64,000 nt of DNA from DATLED01 sp035525495 (lineage in GTDB: Bacteria; Actinomycetota; Acidimicrobiia; Acidimicrobiales; CADCTF01), in NCBI GenBank assembly GCA_035525495.1, contig DATLED010000005.1, positions 27,587-91,586 on the forward strand. Reading direction: 5' to 3'. Below, one piece after another: positions 32,925 to 40,958 of the stretch (position 1 is its first letter; each line of letters opens with the position of its first letter). The translations under genes were made by a program, and so were the position numbers. The notes beneath the pieces are model-generated. The model made no database searches. It saw only the letters and a list, made by a program, of their open reading frames with translations, and was not told the DNA's origin.

Positions 32925-34529
32925 GTGACGCTGCGGATCCGCTGGCTCGGGCGCGTCCGGTACGCCGACGCGCACGCGCTGCAGCGAGCGTTGTTCCAGC
33001 GGTCGCCCGACGACCACCTGCTGCTGCTCGAGCACCCGCACGTCTACACGTTGGGCGTGCGGGCGAAGGGCGAGCACGTCCTCGTCGATCCCGCGTCGGT
33101 CGGTGCCGAGCTCATCAAGACGGACCGCGGAGGCGACGTCACCTACCACGGCCCGGGGCAGCTCGTCGGGTACCCGATCGTGTCCGTGCCGATGGGTCCG
33201 GAGGCGACACCGCGCTACGTCCACGACGTCGAGCAGCTCGTCATCGACGCGCTCGCCGACGTCGGACTGCCGGGCGCCGGCCGGCTCGACGGCTATCCCG
33301 GCGTCTGGATCGGCGGGCGCAAGATCTGCGCCATCGGCGTGCGGCTGTCGCGTGGTCGCTCGATGCACGGGTTCGCGCTCAACGTCGATCCGGACCTGTC
33401 GATGTTCGGCCACATCGTCCCGTGCGGGATCCCGGACAAGGCCGTGACGTCGCTGGCCGCCGAGGGCGTGGACGTCACCATGCACGAGGTCGTCGATGCC
33501 GTCGCCGCGCGTGCTTCGGTGCGGTGGGGGGCCGACGGTGTCGATCGGGCCGACGTCGCCTGGCACGTTCGTCCCGAGGACCTTTCGCCTTTCTCGCGCG
33601 GCCAGGGCGCGGGAGGGGCACCGGTGCGGCTGCTGGGGCGGCTGGCGTCGGCGGGGGTCGATGCGACAACGTCGCTGGCGATCAGCGAGCGCAAGCCGGA
33701 GTGGTTGCGCGTCAAGGCGAACATGGGTCCGGAGTACCGGTCGTTGCAGCGGACCATGCGGACCGGCGGACTCGTCACCGTCTGCGAAGAGGCGGGCTGC
33801 CCGAACATCCACGACTGCTGGAACGACGGCACGGCGACGTTCATGATCAACGGCGAGCGGTGCACGCGCGCCTGCGGGTTCTGCCTCGTGGACACCCGCC
33901 ACCCGACGGCGTTGGACGCGACCGAGCCCCAGCGGGTCGCGGAGGCCGTGTGTTCGATGGCGTTGGACCACGCCGTCGTCACCGCCGTCGCGCGGGACGA
34001 CCTCGCGGACGGGGGTGCGGCGGCGTTCGTCGAGACGATCGCCGCCATCCGCCGCCGCCGTCCGGGGTGTGCCGTCGAGGTGCTGATCCCGGACTGCAAG
34101 GGCGACGCCGCGTCGTTGGCGACGATCTTCGATGCCCGGCCCGACGTGTTGAACCACAACGTGGAGACCGTCGCCCGGTTGCAACGGGCCGTCCGGCCGT
34201 CGGCCTCCTACGCACGCTCCCTCTCGGTGCTCGGCCGAGCGGCCGAAGCCCGCCTCGTCGTGAAGTCGGGGATCATCGTCGGGATGGGCGAGACCGAGGC
34301 CGAGGTCGTGTCCGCGCTGGCGGACCTCCGATCCGTCGGGGTCGACATCGTCACCATCGGCCAGTACCTCCGCCCGACCGCCAACCACCTCCCCGTCGCC
34401 CGCTGGTGGACCCCCGACGAGTTCGAGTCGATGCGCATCGTGGGCGAGGCCATGGGATTCCGCCACGTCCAGTCCTCGCCCCTGACGCGCTCCAGCTACC
34501 ACGCCAAGCAGGCCGCCTCGCTCCCGTAG
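32925..34529 (+). CDS. Bifunctional octanoyltransferase-lipoyl synthase (LipB-LipA fusion)
   Basis: One 534-residue frame holds both steps of lipoate assembly. Residues 1 to about 220 are LipB: HPHVYTLGVRAKGE, GGDVTYHGPGQLVGYPI, GGRKICAIGVR (Lys133) and HIVPCGIPDKAVTSL (catalytic Cys167). After a roughly 35-residue linker, residues about 260-534 are LipA. This part has the auxiliary cluster CX4CX5C in CEEAGCPNIHDC (Cys287, 292, 298), the radical SAM CX3CX2C in CTRACGFC (313, 317, 320), and C-terminal TRSSYHAK that ligates the auxiliary cluster. All key residues of both halves are present, with no stop or frameshift at the junction. Octanoyl transfer and sulfur insertion would act on the E2 encoded 4 nt upstream. 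Confidence 0.93.
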   Translation: MTLRIRWLGRVRYADAHALQRALFQRSPDDHLLLLEHPHVYTLGVRAKGEHVLVDPASVGAELIKTDRGGDVTYHGPGQLVGYPIVSVPMGPEATPRYVHDVEQLVIDALADVGLPGAGRLDGYPGVWIGGRKICAIGVRLSRGRSMHGFALNVDPDLSMFGHIVPCGIPDKAVTSLAAEGVDVTMHEVVDAVAARASVRWGADGVDRADVAWHVRPEDLSPFSRGQGAGGAPVRLLGRLASAGVDATTSLAISERKPEWLRVKANMGPEYRSLQRTMRTGGLVTVCEEAGCPNIHDCWNDGTATFMINGERCTRACGFCLVDTRHPTALDATEPQRVAEAVCSMALDHAVVTAVARDDLADGGAAAFVETIAAIRRRRPGCAVEVLIPDCKGDAASLATIFDARPDVLNHNVETVARLQRAVRPSASYARSLSVLGRAAEARLVVKSGIIVGMGETEAEVVSALADLRSVGVDIVTIGQYLRPTANHLPVARWWTPDEFESMRIVGEAMGFRHVQSSPLTRSSYHAKQAASLP

Positions 34530-34532
34530 CCT
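34527..34532 (+). promoter_or_regulatory. Putative -10 box overlapping the lipB-lipA stop codon
   Basis: TAGCCT contains the TAG stop of the fusion gene and ends 6 nt before the ATG of the M24 peptidase. No Shine-Dalgarno is visible. Confidence 0.35.
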
Positions 34533-34538
34533 GACCGC

Positions 34539-35633
34539 ATGACCGCCGAACGGCTCGAACGGGTCCGCAACCGCATGGCCAAGGTCGGTGTCGATGCCCT
34601 CCTCCTCAGCCTCGGCGCAGACCTGCCGTGGCTCACCGGATACGGGGCCATGCCTCTCGAAAGACTCACGATGCTCGTCGTCACCGAGGACGGCGACCAG
34701 GCGACCCTCGTCGTCCCGCGGCTCGAGGCGCCCCGGGTCGAGGAGCAGCCCGATGTGTTCACGGTCCGTCCGTGGGACGAGACCGACGACCCCGTCGCCA
34801 TCGTCGCCGGACTCGTCGGCCACCGCCGCAGCCTCGCCATCAGCGACCGGGCGTGGGCCACGTTCCTCATCGGCCTCCAGCACGAGATCCAAGGCGCCAC
34901 ATGGCACCGCAGCAGCCTCGTGACCTCGCCGCTCCGAGCCGTAAAGGACGACGCCGAGATCGCCGCGCTGCGCGCCGCCGCGCAGGCGGCCGACCGCGTC
35001 GCTGCCCAACTCCTCGCCGGCGACATCCGCCTCATCGGACGGACCGAGGCGCAGGTCAGCGCCGACCTCGGTCGGCGTCTGCGGGCCGAGGGCCACGACA
35101 AGGTCAACTTCGCCATCGTCGGGAGCGGACCCAACGCCGCCAGCCCCCACCACGAGCCCGGCGACCGCACGATCAACGCGGGCGAGGCGATCGTCTGCGA
35201 CTTCGGCGGCACGATGGACGGCTACTGCTCGGACATCACCCGCACGATCTTCACCGGCGAGCCGCCCCAGGAGTTCCGCGAGCTCTACGACGTCCTCCAG
35301 GGCGCGCAGGCCGCGGCCGTCGCCGCGGCCACCATCGGCACGACGTGCGAGGCCGTCGATGCCGCCGCCCGCGGCCGGATCACCGATGCCGGCTACGGCG
35401 AGCACTTCATCCACCGCACCGGCCACGGCATCGGCCTCGAGGAGCACGAGGACCCCTACCTCGTCTCCGGCAACACCGAGCCCCTCGAGGTCGGTCACGC
35501 CTTCTCCATCGAGCCCGGCATCTACCTCGCCGGAAGGTTCGGCGCCCGCATCGAGGACATCGTCGTCGCCGACGCATCGGGTCCCGATGCCCTGAACACC
35601 GCCGACCACGACCTGCACGTCGTCGAGGCCTGA
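34539..35633 (+). CDS. M24 metallopeptidase (Xaa-Pro aminopeptidase type)
   Basis: A 364-residue cytoplasmic peptidase with the creatinase-like N-terminal domain (DALLLSLGADLPWLTGY) and a C-terminal pita-bread domain. The five metal ligands are in order: Asp221 (CDFGGTMDG), Asp232 (CSDITRTIF), His296 (HRTGHGIGLEEHEDPY), Glu325 (FSIEPGIYL), Glu339 (ARIEDIVVAD). It likely removes N-terminal residues preceding proline. The next gene starts 1 bp after its stop, so the two are coupled. A leaderless-type start is suggested by the box at 34527. Confidence 0.9.
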   Translation: MTAERLERVRNRMAKVGVDALLLSLGADLPWLTGYGAMPLERLTMLVVTEDGDQATLVVPRLEAPRVEEQPDVFTVRPWDETDDPVAIVAGLVGHRRSLAISDRAWATFLIGLQHEIQGATWHRSSLVTSPLRAVKDDAEIAALRAAAQAADRVAAQLLAGDIRLIGRTEAQVSADLGRRLRAEGHDKVNFAIVGSGPNAASPHHEPGDRTINAGEAIVCDFGGTMDGYCSDITRTIFTGEPPQEFRELYDVLQGAQAAAVAAATIGTTCEAVDAAARGRITDAGYGEHFIHRTGHGIGLEEHEDPYLVSGNTEPLEVGHAFSIEPGIYLAGRFGARIEDIVVADASGPDALNTADHDLHVVEA

Positions 35634-35634
35634 G

Positions 35635-36369
35635 GTGGATCTCGGCATCGACGGACGCGTCGCCCTCGTCACCGCATCGTCGAAGGGACTCGGACGAGCG
35701 AGCGCCATCGCCCTCGCCCGGGAAGGGTGCAAGGTCGTCATCACCGCTCGGGGCGAGGAGGCGCTGAGCGCCACCGCGCAGGACATCGAAGACCTCGGCG
35801 GCGACGTCTTCGCCATCGTCGACGACGTCACCGAGCCCGAGGCCCCGGCGCGGCTGGTCGCCTCGACCGTCGAGCACTTCGGGTCGATCGACATCGTCGT
35901 CGGCAACGCAGGCGGGCCGGCGCCCGGCCGCGCCCTCGACGCCACCGACGACGACATCGCCTCGGCCATCAACGCCAACCTGACGACGTCGGTTCGCCTG
36001 GCCAGGGAAGCAGTTCCGCACATGCGACGCTCCGGATGGGGTCGCATCTGCTTCATCACGTCGTCGTCGATCAAGCAGCCCATCCCGACGCTCGCGATGT
36101 CGAACACGGCCCGAACCGGACTCTGGGCGTGGGCCAAGACCGCGGCTCAGGACCTCATCGGTGACGGCATCACCGTGAACCTCGCCTGCCCCGGTTCGCA
36201 CGACACCGACCGGATGAAGGCCCTCGTCGCCAGTGGCGCCTTCCAGGGACGCCTCGGCGATCCCGCCGACTTCGGGTCCGTCGTGGCCTTCCTCTGCTCG
36301 GAGCCGGCCAGGTTCGTCAGCGGCACCGCCTTGCAGGTGGATGGTGCCGGCGTCGTCGGCCTGCTCTGA
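35635..36369 (+). CDS. SDR-family oxidoreductase lacking the usual YxxxK pair
   Basis: A 244-residue classical short-chain dehydrogenase. TASSKGLGRASAIAL is the cofactor loop (a variant of TGxxxGxG), GNAGGPAPG the NAG motif, and ITSSSIKQPIPTL the catalytic serine strand. The expected Tyr-x-x-x-Lys is replaced by AMSNTARTGLWAWAK: no Tyr precedes the helix in the usual register. This replacement marks a known branch of FabG-like proteins with KQPIP and SNT motifs, so it is a family trait rather than a mutation. The substrate is unknown; automatic annotation would call it 3-oxoacyl-ACP reductase. It starts 1 bp after the peptidase stop. Confidence 0.82.
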   Translation: MDLGIDGRVALVTASSKGLGRASAIALAREGCKVVITARGEEALSATAQDIEDLGGDVFAIVDDVTEPEAPARLVASTVEHFGSIDIVVGNAGGPAPGRALDATDDDIASAINANLTTSVRLAREAVPHMRRSGWGRICFITSSSIKQPIPTLAMSNTARTGLWAWAKTAAQDLIGDGITVNLACPGSHDTDRMKALVASGAFQGRLGDPADFGSVVAFLCSEPARFVSGTALQVDGAGVVGLL

Positions 36370-36384
36370 CGGACCGCCTTCCTG

Positions 36385-36431
36385 TTCTGGGCGTGCGCGA
36401 CGACCGCACCGGTCGACGAACACACCCAGAA
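36385..36431. repeat. Two-level hairpin between the SDR and membrane-protein genes
   Basis: Outer arms are TTCTGGGCGTG and CACACCCAGAA, pairing at 10 of 11 positions. Inside, CGACCG-CAC-CGGTCG forms a second perfect stem. There is no T-run. It occupies half of the 85-bp gap and could be a terminator of an unusual type, an mRNA element for the downstream gene, or an operator. Confidence 0.55.
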
Positions 36432-36454
36432 ACATCTGACAGGGTTGTCGGCGC

Positions 36455-37327
36455 ATGATCCGCCTCGACGCCGCCACCGTGTTGTTGCAGTGGGCCGTCG
36501 GCGGACTGCTGTTCCTCTGGGTGACGACCCGGCGGCGCGAGGTCGGGCTCGGGTATGGCTGGCTGCTGCGGGGCGTGTTCGGCGTGTTGGCGATCGGCGC
36601 CGTGGCGGCGGGGCGGATCGGCGACGCCGTGGTCGTGCGCGATGTGGCCGCCGTCGGGGTCGTGGTGGCGTCGGCGGTGGCCCTGGCCGTCTCGGTCGTT
36701 CGCCGGCGCGCCGGCGTGCGGGGCCAGCGTGAGGTCGAGGAGCGGCGTTCGGCGCGGGTGGCCGCCATGACCGGGATCGACAGGAAGGTGCTCGCGCGTG
36801 ACGTCGAGGCCACCGAGTTCCCGCCCTGGATGGACCTGGTCGCGCCGGCGGTCGGCGCCGTCGGACTGGTCGCCGCCGGCGTGGCCTCGGCGGGCGCGGC
36901 GGCCGATGCGGGCGAAGTGGTCGTGGCCGTGCTGCGGACGTCGGTCGGCGCCGCCTTCCTGGGCGCCGTGACCGACGCGATGCTGTTGGGGCACTGGTAC
37001 CTCGTGCAACCGGGCCTCGCCCGTGGGCCGCTCAACGAGCTCAACCGCTGGCTCGCCTTGATCTGGCCGTTCGAGGTGGCGGCGCTGCTGCTGCCGACCG
37101 GGATGCTCTCGGTGCTCTCGGGAACGGTCGACGACGGCTACGGAGGCTTGCTCGGTTGGTTCTGGATCGCCTGCGCGGTGACGACGATCGTGCTGACGCT
37201 CGTCACCGCCGCCGCGCTGAAGGAGCGCGCTTACTCCGCCGTGATGGCGGCGACCGGTCTGCTCTACCTGGCGATCCTCACCGCCTTCGGCACCGACCTG
37301 GTGGCGAGAGCCGTCCTGTCCGGCTGA
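36455..37327 (+). CDS. Polytopic membrane protein of unknown function
   Basis: A 290-residue membrane protein with about seven or eight helices; no recognised catalytic motif. The most distinctive segment is DAMLLGHWYLVQPGLARGPL followed by NELNRWLALIWPFE. Its His, Tyr, Gln and Asn residues lie between helices and could bind a cofactor or metal, but this is a guess. A basic cytoplasmic loop near residue 85 (VVRRRAGVRGQREVEERRS) sets the orientation. It has no operon partner: the hairpin lies upstream and the convergent metH ends 43 bp downstream. Confidence 0.7.
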   Translation: MIRLDAATVLLQWAVGGLLFLWVTTRRREVGLGYGWLLRGVFGVLAIGAVAAGRIGDAVVVRDVAAVGVVVASAVALAVSVVRRRAGVRGQREVEERRSARVAAMTGIDRKVLARDVEATEFPPWMDLVAPAVGAVGLVAAGVASAGAAADAGEVVVAVLRTSVGAAFLGAVTDAMLLGHWYLVQPGLARGPLNELNRWLALIWPFEVAALLLPTGMLSVLSGTVDDGYGGLLGWFWIACAVTTIVLTLVTAAALKERAYSAVMAATGLLYLAILTAFGTDLVARAVLSG

Positions 37328-37370
37328 CCTCGACGGCGGAGGGCCCCACGGCGCAGAGCGGGACCGAGAA

Positions 37371-40300
37371 CTACGCGACGAAGTACTTGGCCTGGGGGTG
37401 GGGGACGATGATGGCGGAGGTCGTCTGCTCCGGGTGGTACTGGTACGACGTCTCCTCTGACACCTCGACGCCGATGCGGGCCGCGTCCAACAGCGTGGCG
37501 ACCTTCTCGTTGTCCTCGAGGTCGGGGCAGGCCGGGTAGCCCCACGAGTAGCGGCCACCCCGATACTGCTGCTTGAACAGGCCGGACAACGACGGCCCAT
37601 CCTCGGAGGCGAACCCCCACTCCTCCCGGATGCGCCGATGCCAGAGCTCGGCGAGCGCCTCGGTCATCTCGACACCGAGCCCGTGCAGGAACAGGTAGTC
37701 CTGGTACCGGTCGGCCTCCTTGAACGCCGCCGCCGCCTCGGTCACCGCCTCGCCCATCGTCACGATGTGGAACGCCGCGTAGTCGACGGCCTCACCCTCA
37801 GCGGGACGGAAGAAGTCGGCGATGCACAGGTACGGCTCGACGATCTGGCGGGGGTACGTGAACCGGCACGACTCGACCGAGCGGCTCGCGTCGGAGAACA
37901 CGACCAGGTCGTCGCCGTCGGAGCCGACGGCGAAGTAGCCGTAGACGACCTGGGGCACCAACACTCCCGAAGCACGCGCCGCCGCCAGCTGCTCGCGGAG
38001 CACCGAGCGGATGCGGACCTTGAAGTCGCCGTCGGACTCGCCTCGAGCCTTGTCGGGCCGGAATCCCCATTGCGTCCGGAACAGCGCGGTCTCGTTCAGG
38101 TATGACGCGATGTCGTCCATCGACACACCCTTCACGACCTTGGTGCCGAGGAACGGCGGCTCGAAGACGAGCGCGTCGAGCGCCACCTCGGGCGACCGGA
38201 ACGGCAACGTGGCCGGGTCGATGGCTGCCCGCTCGGTGGCGACGCGATCGGCACGCGACATGCGGTCCGACTCGGCGATCGCCCGCCCGAAGGCGGCGTC
38301 GACCTCGCCGGACTTCTTCAGCTCCATCAGCCGGTCCATCGTCCGCAACCCCTCGAACGCGTCCTTGCCGTAGAAGACCCGGCCCTCGTACACCGTCCGC
38401 AGATCGCGCTCGACGTAGGTCCGCGTCAACGCCGCGCCGCCCAACAGCACCGGCACCTCCGCCGACAACGCCCGAGCGTTGAGCTCCTCGAGGTTCTCTC
38501 GCATGATCAGCGTCGACTTCACCAACAGCCCCGACATCCCGATGGCGTCGGCACCGACCTCCAAGGCCTTCTCGATCATCTCGGTCACCGCGACCTTGAT
38601 GCCGAGGTTGTGCACCGTGTAGCCGTTGTTCGTCAGGATGATGTCGACGAGGTTCTTGCCGATGTCGTGGACGTCACCCTTCACCGTGGCCAGCACCAGC
38701 GTGCCCTTGCCGCCTTGGTCGGCCTTCTCCATGTGCGGCTCGAGATACCGAACGGCCGCCTTCATCGTCTCGGCGGACTGCAGCACGAACGGAAGCTGCA
38801 TCTGCCCCGACCCGAACAGCTCGCCGACGACCTTCATCCCGGACAGCAGGTCGTCGTTGACGACGGACAGCGCCGTGCGGCCGGATGCCAAGGCCTCCGC
38901 CAGGTCGTCGTCGAGCCCTTCGCGATCTCCGTCGATGATCCGCTGCTTCAGCCGCTCCTCGACCGGCCACCCCGACCGGTCCTCCTTCGTCGACACCGCG
39001 GCCGATGACACGCCTTCGAAGGCCCGCAACAGCTCCTGCAACGGGTCGTACCCGGTGGCTGGGTCGCGCCGGTCGTAGATGAGGTCGAGACAGATCTTCA
39101 CGTGCTCGGGATCGATGCGGTTCAGCGGCAGGATGCGGGCGGCGTGGACGATCGCGGCGTCGAGGCCTGCTTCCTGGCACTCGTGCAGGTAGACCGAGTT
39201 CAGGACGTGGCGAGCCGCGGGCGAGAGGCCGAAGGAGATGTTCGACAGTCCGAGGATCGTCTTGGCTCCCGGCAGCGACGCCTTGATCGCCCTGATCCCC
39301 TCGAGCGTCTCGATGCCGTCCCGCCGCGACTCCTCGATACCCGTTGCCAACGTGAGCGCGAGCGGATCGAACAAGAGATCCTCCGGGGCGATCCCGTAGT
39401 CGCTCACCGCGAGCTCGTAGATCTGGCGAGCCGCCCGCAGCTTCCACTCGGCGTCACGCGCCTGGCCCTGCTCGTCGATGCACGTGCACACGACGGCGGC
39501 GCCGTAGTCCCGCGCCATCGAGAGGAAGCGGTCGAGTCGCGTGCCCGGACCCGCGCCGTCCTCGAGGTTGACCGAGTTCAGGACCGCTTTGCCGCCGATC
39601 CACTGCAGCCCCGCCTCGATCACCGGAGCCTCGGTCGAGTCGAGCATCACCGGGATCGTCACCTGGGTGGCGAATCGTGAGGCCAGCTCGTCCATCGCCC
39701 GGACGCCGTCCTCGCCCACGTAGTCGACGCAGAGGTCGACGACGTGCGAGCCCTCGCCGACCGCGTCCTGCGCCATGCGCACGCACGCGTCCCACTCCTC
39801 GTCGAGCATCAGCTCGCGGAACTTCCTGGAACCGTTGGCGTTCGTCCGTTCGCCGACCGCGAGGTACGACGGCGTCTGGTCGTACGACGTGTGGGAGTAC
39901 AACGACGCCAGTCCGGGATCATCGGAGGGCGAGCGCTCTCCCGGCGTCAGGTCGCGGCACCGCTCGACGACGACAGCCAGGTGCTCCGGGGTGGTCCCGC
40001 AGCACCCGCCGACGACCGACACGCCGAGCTCGGTGATGAAGCGGGCGTGGAACTCGGCGAGCTGGTCGGGCGTGAGGTCGTAGTGCATCTTTCCCTCGAC
40101 CACCGTCGGGAGACCCGCGTTGGGCAGGCACGCCACCGGCAGCGTCGAGTGCGAGGCCAGGTGCCGGAGGTGCTCGCTCATCTCGCGTGGACCGGTCGCG
40201 CAGTTCACGCCGATGACGTCGGGACGCATGGCGAGCAGGGCCGTGCAAGCGGCGGAGATCTCGGTCCCGACGAGCATCCGCCCGGTGTTCTCCATCGTCA

Positions 40301-40862
40301 CCTGGACCTGGATCGGGACCTCTCGGCCGACGGCCGACATCGCGCGGCGGCAGGCGATGATCCCCGCCTTGGCGCCGAGCAGGTCGTACTGCGTCTCCAC
40401 GAGGAGGACGTCGACGCCGCCCTCGATCAGGCCTCGGGCCTGCACCTCGTACGCGTCGCGCAGGTCGGCGAACGAGATGTGGCGCAGCGTCGGCATCTTC
40501 GTCCCCGGCCCCATCGAGCCCGACACCCACCGGCCCGGATAGCCGGACGCGACCTCGCGGGCGATGCGGGCCGCGGCGACGTTGATCTCGTGGGCGCGGT
40601 CGCCGAGCCCGTACTCGTTCAAAGGGACCGCGAAGGCGCCGAACGTCGCCGTCTCGACCACGTCCACCCCGACGGCGAAGAAGGCGTCGTGCATCTCGGC
40701 GACGAGATCGGGCCTCGTCAGAACGAGCATCTCGTTGCAACCCTCGAGCGCCGCACCGCCGAAGTCGTCGGCGCCGAGGTCCTTGCCCTGCATGTAGGTC
40801 CCGAAGGCGCCGTCGTAGACGACGACGCGCTCGCGGGCGGCCTCGAGGAAGGTGCTGGGCAT
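37371..40862 (-). CDS. metH: Cobalamin-dependent methionine synthase
   Basis: A 1163-residue four-module enzyme transferring a methyl group from methyltetrahydrofolate to homocysteine. The homocysteine domain has VVYDGAFGTYMQG and zinc ligands in GVNCATGP and GGCCGTTPEH. The pterin domain has VGERTNANGSRKF and DSTEAPVIEAGLQWIGGK. The B12 domain has KGDVHDIGKNLV (the axial His) and GMSGLLVKST. The reactivation domain ends SYQYHPEQTTSAIIVPHPQA. Length and order match MetH. A TAGACT box 6 nt above the ATG suggests a leaderless transcript. No cobalamin riboswitch is seen in the 96-bp divergent gap. Confidence 0.97.
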   Translation of the reverse strand: MPSTFLEAARERVVVYDGAFGTYMQGKDLGADDFGGAALEGCNEMLVLTRPDLVAEMHDAFFAVGVDVVETATFGAFAVPLNEYGLGDRAHEINVAAARIAREVASGYPGRWVSGSMGPGTKMPTLRHISFADLRDAYEVQARGLIEGGVDVLLVETQYDLLGAKAGIIACRRAMSAVGREVPIQVQVTMENTGRMLVGTEISAACTALLAMRPDVIGVNCATGPREMSEHLRHLASHSTLPVACLPNAGLPTVVEGKMHYDLTPDQLAEFHARFITELGVSVVGGCCGTTPEHLAVVVERCRDLTPGERSPSDDPGLASLYSHTSYDQTPSYLAVGERTNANGSRKFRELMLDEEWDACVRMAQDAVGEGSHVVDLCVDYVGEDGVRAMDELASRFATQVTIPVMLDSTEAPVIEAGLQWIGGKAVLNSVNLEDGAGPGTRLDRFLSMARDYGAAVVCTCIDEQGQARDAEWKLRAARQIYELAVSDYGIAPEDLLFDPLALTLATGIEESRRDGIETLEGIRAIKASLPGAKTILGLSNISFGLSPAARHVLNSVYLHECQEAGLDAAIVHAARILPLNRIDPEHVKICLDLIYDRRDPATGYDPLQELLRAFEGVSSAAVSTKEDRSGWPVEERLKQRIIDGDREGLDDDLAEALASGRTALSVVNDDLLSGMKVVGELFGSGQMQLPFVLQSAETMKAAVRYLEPHMEKADQGGKGTLVLATVKGDVHDIGKNLVDIILTNNGYTVHNLGIKVAVTEMIEKALEVGADAIGMSGLLVKSTLIMRENLEELNARALSAEVPVLLGGAALTRTYVERDLRTVYEGRVFYGKDAFEGLRTMDRLMELKKSGEVDAAFGRAIAESDRMSRADRVATERAAIDPATLPFRSPEVALDALVFEPPFLGTKVVKGVSMDDIASYLNETALFRTQWGFRPDKARGESDGDFKVRIRSVLREQLAAARASGVLVPQVVYGYFAVGSDGDDLVVFSDASRSVESCRFTYPRQIVEPYLCIADFFRPAEGEAVDYAAFHIVTMGEAVTEAAAAFKEADRYQDYLFLHGLGVEMTEALAELWHRRIREEWGFASEDGPSLSGLFKQQYRGGRYSWGYPACPDLEDNEKVATLLDAARIGVEVSEETSYQYHPEQTTSAIIVPHPQAKYFVA

Positions 40863-40868
40863 GCCGAA

Positions 40869-40874
40869 AGTCTA
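40869..40874 (-). promoter_or_regulatory. Putative -10 box of metH (leaderless spacing)
   Basis: On the minus strand TAGACT ends 6 nt before the metH ATG. No Shine-Dalgarno lies in the gap. Confidence 0.45.
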
Positions 40875-40958
40875 CGGGGGTGCCGCCCCAACCCCTCTAC
40901 GGTTTGCGAACGTGTTGTTGCCCTCGTTCTGCGGCGCCGCGTCGCGACGGAGCCCGAA

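Noticed and set aside
32700..36137. A 1145-codon open frame antisense to E2, lipB-lipA, M24 and SDR genes
   Set aside because: Composition is typical of high-GC shadow frames, it has no recognisable domain, and the sense strand holds four well-identified genes.
40863..40958. Cobalamin riboswitch upstream of metH
   Set aside because: The 96-bp gap shows no B12-box-like sequence and the -10 box sits 6 nt from the ATG, leaving no leader.
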